From assembly GCA_015501595.1 (NCBI GenBank), contig JADNRX010000099.1, forward strand, positions 1 to 64,000: a stretch of 64,000 bases of DNA. Direction: 5' to 3'. Both the position numbers and the translations under genes were made by a program. Positions 55,788 to 64,000 of the stretch are shown here, one piece after another (positions within the stretch are counted from its first letter, which is position 1; every line of letters begins with the position of its first letter). Below the pieces are notes generated by a model. It had not been told where the DNA came from and did not search any database. It was given only the letters and a program-made list of their open reading frames with translations. This DNA comes from Hymenopellis radicata. Lineage: Eukaryota > Basidiomycota > Agaricomycetes > Agaricales > Physalacriaceae.

Positions 55788-56673
55788 GGTGGTCCCGAAA
55801 TGGAACTTTTTTTGTTTGGCTACGCTACCCCTACCTGGCAAACATTTACACAGCCACCGCATGCTTTCTTTCTTCCTCCAACTTTCATCATTGCCCGTTC
55901 AAACCTTCCACCCGCCGAGTTCGCAGGCGACTAACTAACTACACCTTATATTGTTATTTTTATCTGCGGCTTCCTGATTTACCGGGTGCGCCACATTTCC
56001 TTTTCGTGTATGATCGAGATCGAATTCTACTTCAGATGTACGAACTGTATGATGCTTGTACTGTGATACTTTTCTATCGGTGTGTTTTCACCTTCATACT
56101 GCTCGGATTCTTGGCTGATTATAAGAATTGCTGACTGCAGAACCAAGATGATCGATCTTATCGAGACCGTTTGTCGCGGCGCGTCGCAGACTAAGGTCTT
56201 GTGGTCTCTCCGAAAGGCATGGGGCATCTGCATTCCTCTGATGTTCCGTCCTGACTGGTCATTCAGATTACTCTACCGCTTTAGATATTCGCTGCTAGCG
56301 ATGCATCTTTTTTTAACACGCAGTGCACCTCTCCATACATGCGTAGGATTGGCGTGAAGTGCTTCTTCCGTGAAAACATGCTGTGAATGTTCGCCTCCCT
56401 TGCTGATACAACTGGATATACGTGTGTGCTATATATAACGAACCGGAGTCGTCTCCGCGGTCATGAATATGTGCTACCTGGAACATCAATAGCTGTTTAG
56501 TCTACACCGAGGATCCGGCCCGATCTGACAAGCTGACCTCGCACCCCAGTCGTGACATGATACCCAACCCCCAACTCCGATCCCCGTCTGCTTCAAAAGG
56601 CTCACTGAATGCTCGAGATTACCCCACTGCAGCCCCCGAAGCCCGAGTGGAGTGAGCTCAGAAGTCAATCACT
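55788..56673. other. Intergenic stretch
   Basis: About 890 bp without a supported gene; the right part should contain the hexose transporter promoter. Confidence 0.45.
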
Positions 56674-58759
56674 ATGGCCCTCTTTCATGTGTACGTACTT
56701 CGTGTGCTAAACATTCGCGTCTAGAAATTAATGTTGAATGGCTGACAGGCAAGGCGTGCCCATCGGTGTCGTCGCCATCATGTTGGCTACGGTAGCCTCT
56801 ATGGGTGGCTTCATTTTCGGTTATGACACCGGTCAAATCTCCGACATCTTGCTGATGGACGACTTCTTAACACGCTTTGGACAATGCACGGTTGAGGGCG
56901 ACGCTTCGACATGTCATTTCAGTAATGTTCGCTCTGGTCTCATCGTCGCTATGCTTTCTATTGGTACCCTCATTGGGGCTCTGATCGGTGCACCGTACGT
57001 CGTGGTTTTCGACGAATGATATCGGCTCTGCCTTACTTAGATCCCTAGGACAGCAGATTTCCTTGGTCGTCGATATGCGATGGTGGTGGAGTGCGGTGTC
57101 TTCATCATCGGTGTTGTTATCCAGATGGCCAGTATCAGCCAGTGGGCGCAGTTCGCAGTCGGACGGTTGATCAGTGGGCTTGGTGTAGGCGCCCTAAGTG
57201 CGGCAGTTCCAATGGTCAGTATGGTTTTCGAAAGTAAACCCAACTTCACTCATCACGCTTCTCAGTACCAAGCCGAAACCGCACCCAAGCAGATTCGAGG
57301 AACGCTGACCGCTACTTACCAACTCTTCATCACGTTTGGTATTCTTGTCGCATGTGCGTAGGTTCAACACTCTCGCGGTATCTACTAACCTTCGATGAAG
57401 ATTGCATATCTATTGGTTCTCGTGTCATTGACGGGCCCGGCTCATGGCGTGTCGTTGTCGGCATTGGCATCGTCTGGCCGTTCTTCTTGGCGATAGGTAT
57501 CCTGTTCATGCCCGAGTCTCCGCGTTGGCTGGCCACACAGGGTAGATTAGAGGAAGCCCGGCATAGTATCGCTATCACTCACGGCATTGGCTTTGACGAC
57601 GAGGCTAAGGATACCTTGGTCGAGCGGGAAGTTGAAGAAATACGGAGCAATGTCGAGTATGAGCAAACGTTCAGCGGCGGGTGGGTAGATTGCTTCAAGC
57701 CTGGGAACAAGATCCTCTACAGGACATTACTGGGTATTTTTTGCTTGCTCGCTCTATGCGATACGCCTTCCTGTATTGATACACTTTCAGGTATGGCGCT
57801 ACAAACGTTCCAACAGTTGACGGGCGCCAACTATTTCTTCTATTACGGAGCCACGATCTTCACTTCCGTCGGACTTAACGACTCTTACGTGACGCAGATC
57901 ATCCTTGGTGCAGTCAACTTCGTCTGCACTTTCGGAGGCATGTATGTTATGGAAAGGGTATGTACATTGTCCTTTCTGCGGCCGGTCAAAACTAATTTCC
58001 ATTTGTTCAGTTCGGCCGTAGACGTCCTCTCATCTGGGGCGGTCTCTGGCAATCCGCATGGCTTTTCGTCTTCGGCGCTGCAGGAACCGCCAAGGACCCA
58101 ACGAATAATAAAGGAATCGGACAGTGTCAGTACTCGCTTTCGTTCGGTCTTTGAGACGAACTCTAACGTTCTGTTTCAATACAGTAATGATTTTCTCAGC
58201 CTGCATGTTCATCTGGGGCTACGCCATGACGTGGGCGCCGGGTGTCTGGATTCTGATTGGAGAGACCTTCCCCACCCGCACCCGTGCGAAGCAAGGTGCT
58301 CTTGCTACAGCCGCGAATTGGCTGTGGAACTTCCTGCTGGCATTCTTCACACCCTTCATCGTGAGCTCTATCCACTTCCGATATGGCTTTATCTTCGCAT
58401 GTACGTGTCTTTCATTTACCGGCTGATGAGAGGCTGAGACCGAATGTATCTAGCGTGCAACTTACTTGGAAGCGTTATTGTCTACCTCTTCCTCTATGAA
58501 TCCTCGGATCTTACGTTGGAAGCAGTTGATATGGTACGACTGTCCTGCGCTCACATCGGTCGTAATCCTTACTTCTGCCTCTTCGTAGATGTACAACGAT
58601 CCGAAGTGCTTCCCATGGACTTCTGGCTCCTGGGCGCCTCCCGGTTACTCTAGCCGCTACGACCTTGTCGCCCAAAGCAAGGCTTCAGATGCCGGGAAAC
58701 CGCTTGCGACGCAGGAAAAGATTGAGAAGAGTGGAGAAGCATCACCACAGACGAGCTAG
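56674..58759 (+). CDS. MFS hexose transporter (HXT-like), 12 helices
   Basis: Ten exons (56674-56690, 56749-56994, 57049-57214, 57266-57353, 57401-57733, 57791-57957, 58011-58125, 58185-58400, 58454-58533, 58589-58759) encode 532 residues with no frame conflict. Helix 1 has [18 protein letters not shown]. The sugar-porter motifs are [68 protein letters not shown] and an LYESSDLTLEAVD-type end. The first 17-nt exon gives MALFHV. Such porters import glucose or related hexoses at the plasma membrane. The same exon sizes recur in the copy starting at 63446, so the two are local duplicates. Confidence 0.95.
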
Positions 58760-58859
58760 GCAATTTTTCTGTTTTCCAAACTTGATGATATAACGACTAT
58801 GTCCTTGCATTGTAGTGAGCGCAGAAATTTAGAGAAATAATAAATCGTGATTGGGTCGT

Positions 58860-59310
58860 CAAATACAAAATACCGCAAGATTTGGCTGGTCCATGACCGA
58901 CGATGAGGTGTTCTTGTCCTTGTCCTCCGCATTGAAGGGTATCCATCCTGACTTCATTATACAACTGCACTCTTCCATGACGCGTTTGACGGCATCGGAG
59001 GAAGGATGTCGACCCCGAAGCGACCAGAGATATATTATCAAGGAGTTGAGACTACAGGAGATATGACGAGTCCTCGACAAGAAACGCGACAGCGATACGG
59101 ACCACCTCAGATGCCTGACTATTACCAGTACAGTACCTACGTCAATGGCTCCGGAAGAGGTGGTGCGGGCCACGAAGGACATCCACATTTGTAGGCTCGA
59201 TATAGAACCAAGATTGTTGTTAGTAGACTTTCATCATGGCGTGTGACGAGAGCGTTGGGTATTTATCAACGAGGATGGGGAAATCGAAGTTATGACTGAG
59301 GCATGTATTT
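58860..59310 (+). pseudogene. Decayed copy of the 59619 gene
   Basis: Two blocks resemble the downstream gene: GGAGGAAGGNTG/CATCGACCCCGA(A)GCGACC, and near the end GACTTTCATCATGGCGTG followed by ACGAGGATGGGGAAATCGAA and a stop, against GACTTCCATCATGGCATC and ACGAGGATGGAGAGATCGAA there. Frameshifts and gaps separate them. Confidence 0.75.
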
Positions 59311-59618
59311 TCTAGTAAACACGAACGTTTTTATTGTTGTAGTCTTGTTTGTAGTCACGCGTCAAGAGCACCTGGGAAGAGAATAGAAGTTGTGATATCC
59401 GCCTTCGCCCAACAAGTGCTTGTGCCTCGAAGGACCCAATCATGATAAGGTAAGTAATCGTGCTTCTTATCTCGCCCCTTGGTGGGCCACAACGGGGGCA
59501 CGTGATTGTCTTTGTTCTTTGTTAAATGCGCCGACGGTTTGTCAGTGATTAACCTCTCTCTACAACTATCACCACCACACAACTTGTAACTCACTTCACC
59601 CTATATCCCCCCTACATA

Positions 59619-60277
59619 ATGTCCCTCCGAGACCAAGCACCGGGTGGCTTCCCCAGAGTCCTCCTCCCTCCCGCGGACGGTTTCTCCCCTGGGTTCCTTG
59701 TATGACGAGCTCCCTATAGTTCAGTCACGCGGCTAACAACTCGTTACAGTTTGGAGTAAAATACGCCCTGGATGCCGTGAAGACAATGCAATCGATTCCT
59801 CAATCATTGATCCCCCGCCACGGCTTCTCATATGCTCCACCAAAATTCAACTTTGGTTGGCCTATCGAGAGCCATCCGGAAATTTTTGAAGCGTTAGAAT
59901 CCACCCATCCCGAGCTCATTGTGAAAGCGATGGTCCACGACCCGATTGAACACCCTTCGGAGGAAGGCATCGACCCCGAGGCGACCATGGAGCGCGTTCA
60001 CCAGTACATGGTAGACGAGCTGCAGCTGTCCTCGGCCTGGAGGCCTCGCTTCGAACATAAGCACCCTACTAGTACTCTCAGCGGGTTAGATTGTTTCACA
60101 ATCACGAACACTTATGGGAACGGCGTGCACCAGCCACCAGAAGAAGTGGCGCAGGCGATGAAGGATATCTTTAAACTAGAAGGACAGCCCAGGTGGTTCT
60201 TAGACTTCCATCATGGCATCTGGCAGGAGCGCTGGATTTTTGCTAACGAGGATGGAGAGATCGAAGTTATGACTTAG
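59619..60277 (+). CDS. Conserved-looking protein of unknown function
   Basis: Exons 59619-59699 and 59750-60277 with a 50-nt intron encode 202 residues. The start MSLRDQAPGGFPRVLLPPAD is followed by FGVKYALDAVKTMQ, a Pro/His-rich middle and a compact C-terminus (GQPRWFLDFHHGIWQERWIF) ending DGEIEVMT. No signal peptide or membrane segment. Not recognised. A decayed paralogue lies directly upstream at 58860-59310, showing local tandem duplication. Confidence 0.75.
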
Positions 60278-60553
60278 GTATGTGCTTCGGCTACATTGCT
60301 ACTCTCTTACGATAATCAGTCTCCAGTTCCAAGATGCTGCGGACTACGAAACTGCGTTGCTGAATTTGTACTCTTGTAGATTGATTCTTTATGTACTCAT
60401 GAAATGAATGAATGTGTACTCTGCTTGATTTCATTGTACTTCGAGTTCTAAACAGGTAATAGACTATGTCTTCTCATAAAACTGAGACGTCTCTCGAAGA
60501 AGGTATCCAAATTCTCGTATAAATATCATAGATGCAACGTACTGGCTACCCAT

Positions 60554-62101
60554 CTATTCGTGTCGCAATGTCCAGTTCACCAATACACTGCTGCCCTTCC
60601 ACTTCCCCTTCATATCCAACAATCGCCAAACTCTCCATCCATCACACAGATTACCAACGCGCGCACAAAACACCGCCACCTTGTCGTCCCTCCCGAACTC
60701 GTCCTCCATAACCAACAAACGTAGGAACGCCAGCTCGTCCCACTCCACATCAAACTCGAACGTCTGATCCCACATCACCCCGACAACGCCGTTCGGGTAC
60801 TCTGTCGGCTTGACCGATTTCGTCTTCACCTTCTGATCCCCCGCAGAATGGAACAGCTGCACCCGAGCATAGAGATGCTTGCCTAGGTTCTCCCCAGGTA
60901 AATCCGACAGGCCCACAACGCGCAAGCTCATGCGCACCATCCTCTTTGGCTCGTCCAACGCCGGCTTGAGCACCCACCCGTCCGTGCCGACAAACATCGC
61001 CTCGTTGACCTGCATACCACGGTCGTATTCTTGCCAATTCACGCTTACGACGTGGCTACCGTTCCGCCAACACCGGATGATGTCCATATTGCTGCTCCTG
61101 ATGCGGGTGCCTTTCGGGAAGACGCGCCGGAGGTGATGGAGGCCGTGCGTCCAGAGGGACTGGAGCGGGTACGAGTGGATTTTGGCTTCGGAAATGTTGA
61201 TGAGGATGTGGCGAGGGTAAGTGGGCGGGGTGAATATGGAGGGCGTGGATATCCATGTCGGGTGATGCGGTTTGAGGGAGCGCGCGTAGAACCCGAGGGA
61301 CGCGAGGGATGGGGAAATCTTGGATGGTTGAACTTCAGGTGGCGTTTGGGAAGCTTCAGAGTCAGAGTCTGAGGAGGAGGATGAAAAGGAGGAATCTTCG
61401 TCGGGATTTGGTGGGGGTAATATTCGATCTAGAGGTGTATTAGCGGTTACATGGAAAGGGAGGCCGATACACACCATGCATAGGACGCGTCCCATCATAT
61501 CGGCGGGACAAACGCGTTCATCATCCACGTTTTCCAGCTGGTCGTTTACGAGTTTATCTCCAAACTCTTCCGTCATGATCCTAACCATGTCCTCCTGCCC
61601 TTTCAAATCAACATGGCACTCGACACTGATCATCACGGGCCAAGAATCGTTGTCCACCACTCCGTTAATTGCCCGACATACAGAGCGGAATGGTATGCTC
61701 TTCGATAGCGTGTAGCCGTGTGTCACGGTTGGCTCCTCTTCCTCACACGTCGCAGGACCATCAGCCGCTCTCTTCGCCGGCCACGCATCAATCTCCACAC
61801 AGCACCCATGACGCTGTAAGATATGCCGATATGATTCCGCAGTCGATTTCCCGACCAGCTGGCGGGAAAGCAGATATGTGTTATGGGACGAGGAGACGTA
61901 GTATTGGGTTAAGGGATAGTTGGGGTCCACCTCGTGCACTCGTATAGCAGGGCGCGCGCTCAGCTCATCGATGCCGCAGTCCACGATACCCAGGATGGGC
62001 GGGATCAATCGCAGAGGCTCGTCGGTGGGGGGATATAAATTGACTCTGGTGTCGATGCAAAACGTCCGGTCGATGTCTGCAAGGAGTTCGACATCGGACA
62101 T
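60554..62101 (-). CDS. Phosphoinositide-specific phospholipase C
   Basis: Single exon of 515 residues from MSDVELLADIDRTF; an in-frame ATG at 62197 would add 32 residues with no family likeness. The X domain shows YYVSSSHNTYLLSRQL (first catalytic His and Asn), CCVEIDAWPA (Ca2+-binding Glu/Asp) and VTHGYTLSKSIPF (second His). A Ser/Asp-rich X-Y linker precedes the Y domain (FPKGTRIRSSNMDIIRCWRN, GMQVNEAMFVGTDGWVLKP). A C2 domain follows (VGLSDLPGENLGKHLYARVQ). It hydrolyses PIP2 to IP3 and diacylglycerol. No PH domain or EF-hands are seen, so it is a short fungal form. A 46-nt intron-like stretch within the linker was rejected because splicing it breaks the frame. Confidence 0.94.
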   Translation of the reverse strand: MSDVELLADIDRTFCIDTRVNLYPPTDEPLRLIPPILGIVDCGIDELSARPAIRVHEVDPNYPLTQYYVSSSHNTYLLSRQLVGKSTAESYRHILQRHGCCVEIDAWPAKRAADGPATCEEEEPTVTHGYTLSKSIPFRSVCRAINGVVDNDSWPVMISVECHVDLKGQEDMVRIMTEEFGDKLVNDQLENVDDERVCPADMMGRVLCMVCIGLPFHVTANTPLDRILPPPNPDEDSSFSSSSSDSDSEASQTPPEVQPSKISPSLASLGFYARSLKPHHPTWISTPSIFTPPTYPRHILINISEAKIHSYPLQSLWTHGLHHLRRVFPKGTRIRSSNMDIIRCWRNGSHVVSVNWQEYDRGMQVNEAMFVGTDGWVLKPALDEPKRMVRMSLRVVGLSDLPGENLGKHLYARVQLFHSAGDQKVKTKSVKPTEYPNGVVGVMWDQTFEFDVEWDELAFLRLLVMEDEFGRDDKVAVFCARVGNLCDGWRVWRLLDMKGKWKGSSVLVNWTLRHE

Positions 62102-63445
62102 GGCTGTCCGTGAATGAGAGAAGGCGTCGGCTGTGCATGTGCGCCAACTCCTGATCTGCATCACTGACAAAGAATGACACCCCTGACACGCGCGCAAGTG
62201 AGCACTGAAGATGAGTTTACTTGAAAATCGATATGTACACGGTTCAAGCGCTCACCATCTCAAGTCAAGTCCCTAGGTTCAGAGCGAAGTTTCATTCGCT
62301 ACGGCTGGAAGAAGTGTCGCACACCCTAAAGTCGGCATGAGCTGATTAACAAAGGCATTGTCCTCATGATTGAGACCGACCTTGTGCGCAGTATGTAAAA
62401 AGTATACACAACACGGACGCCGTCAACAGTGTACACGCAATGTAGAATTCTGAGTCCACGTCGAGCCGTGGTCCTTGTGCCATCCAGAACAAGTCTCTAA
62501 CCGGTTTACTTCGACCAAGATTGACATGTGCTTCAAGGAAACAGTCTCCGGCGTTGGCATCGTCAAAGCACTTGTAGGTTTCTTGTGGTCATCACAGAAC
62601 TGGAGCGTCGACAGTCGAGGCCACATCCATCCTCCCCAGCCTCGACCAGCGGAACTCGGATATTCCGCTGAAGAATTCGAGTCGGGCCCAGCCGGGATGA
62701 CTGCGTCGTGCGCCAGATTGGGGTATCACCCCGTCGTCTGGAGTCTGGAGAATGGAAATTGGCCGGCGTTATGGGCTTATGGGCCAACCTTCATCCCGCG
62801 TTATGGCTGAAAGTATTGTCCTTCGAATTCAGCGATCACTGCTTGTAACAACTTGAAGGACCTCACCTTTGCGGTATAGAGTGTAGCGTCAACTATGAAG
62901 AGATGAAACGACTAGCATCAAACGAAGTATATACGAGCAGAGCGGAGGCTGGGATGTCTCGAACAACTCCCGTGGGGCGGGCGGCTCAAGGTTGAACGGC
63001 TCATGGTGATGGGGCGGAAGAAGGTCGTTTACGCGATCGAGGTTATGTAAGGCTTGCTTGTCTTCTGCACTCAACAACTCTTGACTAGTGCTTAGATCTT
63101 GGAGAGCGCGTTTTTCACTGACATATAGGTCACTCAACACCACGGCTCTGTAAGTCGTTTGAGAAAGCTGCCTCACTTGACCGTTCACGCGTTTCTTTCA
63201 GCCAATCGGCTTTAACCGGCTTCTAGGCCGGTAAATCCACTCTCCCTGCATTGCCATGACGCATCTTTTCTTCATTATACTGTGCGGCCCATTCTACCGG
63301 CTAGTGCAACCCAATGCCGGCTCTCGCTCATGACATCAGGCAATATTTTATTATAAGAACGCCCCAAATGCTTCCCGGCCAGCAATATCACTTACTCCAA
63401 CGCCCACAACAGTAACAAGACTTACACTCTCGTCCCTATAGTGCC
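62102..63445. other. Intergenic stretch
   Basis: About 1.3 kb. Open frames at 62475-62810 (+) and 62889-63188 (-) lack motifs or splice support. The right end contains the second transporter promoter. Confidence 0.45.
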
Positions 63446-64000
63446 ATGGCGCTCTTCTACATGTACGTATCGCTTTCCCTATTCTTCTCGTACATGTCTC
63501 TAACGTCGTATTTCTTCCTCCAGGCAAGGAGTGCCCATTGGCGCCGTCGCCATTATGCTGGCCATTATCGCCAGTATGGGTGGCTTCATATTCGGCTACG
63601 ATACTGGTCAGATATCCGATATTCTCCTCATGGCCGACTTCAAATTACGATTCGGTCAATGCGACGCGCCTGGCGTCGCGGACAGCTGCTCCTTCAGCAA
63701 TGTCCGGTCTGGCCTGATCGTCGGTCTCCTGTCCATCGGAACGCTCATAGGCGCGTTATGTGGTGCACCGTGAGCATCTTCCTCCGAAACCTTCCTATCC
63801 ACATGTATCTCATGCGGTTCTCCACAGCACCGCTGACTTCCTTGGTCGTCGGTATGCCATGATCGTGGAGTGCGGCGTGTTCATCGTTGGCGTCATCGTC
63901 CAGCTCACATCATTTTCGGCATGGGCCCAATTTGCCGTTGGCCGTTTAATCAGCGGTTTGGGAGTCGGCGCCCTCAGTGCAGCAGTCCCCATGGTGCGTT
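63446..64000 (+). CDS. MFS hexose transporter, second copy (runs off the window)
   Basis: Exons 63446-63462, 63524-63769 and 63828-63993 are the same sizes (17, 246, 166 nt) as the first three exons of the gene at 56674. Protein: [81 protein letters not shown]. The fourth exon lies beyond the window. A typical hexose/glucose porter N-terminus; intact as far as it can be seen. Confidence 0.93.

Noticed and set aside
61410..61455. 46-nt intron-like stretch in the PI-PLC linker (GTGTGT...CTCTAG)
   Set aside because: Splicing shifts the frame and destroys the Y and C2 domains; the unspliced frame is correct.
1..64000. CRISPR arrays, bacterial operons or ribosomal binding sites
   Set aside because: The sequence is eukaryotic with spliceosomal introns; no regularly spaced short repeats of that kind were seen.

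Overview
This window looks like a chromosomal segment from a filamentous basidiomycete, probably an Agaricomycete. The evidence is many short spliceosomal introns (about 46-64 nt, GT...AG) in nearly every gene, sparse genes on both strands, fungal families (heme-thiolate peroxidase, MYND protein, small secreted glycopeptide, HXT-type sugar transporters, PI-PLC) and a tyrosine-recombinase retrotransposon. Most multi-exon models were built by hand from splice signals and are in frame over their full length; models with an unresolved end or junction say so.

Layout. 0-12 kb: a partial unknown gene, two head-to-head PIN-domain paralogues, then the first copy of a large duplication (5493-9540) carrying a multi-pass membrane glycoprotein gene, and a 56-residue Cys/His-rich protein behind a TATA box. 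13-23.4 kb: the first intron-containing tRNA-Gly(GCC) genes, an OTU protease gene, and a complete Ngaro/DIRS-type element (17507-22922) with split direct repeats, sitting inside the intron of another tRNA-Gly gene. 23-33 kb: a heme-thiolate peroxidase gene, two parts of a decayed sugar transporter, a P450 fossil and an intact glycopeptide gene. 33-36 kb: a GT-rich inverted-repeat element and a three-deep nest of small transposons. 36-45 kb: DENND11/LCHN-like, MYND and membrane-protein genes separated by further tRNA-Gly copies and MITEs. 45-54 kb: nested MITEs, a kinase-like gene, the second copy of the 5.5-9.5 kb duplication (47346-52733, split by a 1.4 kb insertion) and a secreted alpha/beta hydrolase gene. 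55-64 kb: a 102-residue GxxxG-rich protein, two hexose transporter genes, a conserved unknown gene with a decayed upstream paralogue, and a PI-PLC gene.

Main theme. tRNA-Gly(GCC) genes recur at nine places (six intact, one split, one half, one degenerate), and unrelated transposons cluster on them. The tyrosine-recombinase element lies in a tRNA intron. Four of the five hAT-type MITEs that are not nested inside another element lie only 38-76 nt past the 3' end of a tRNA-Gly gene, each with its own different 8-bp target duplication. This suggests tRNA-linked target choice by two unrelated transposon classes and is the strongest candidate here for something not yet described.
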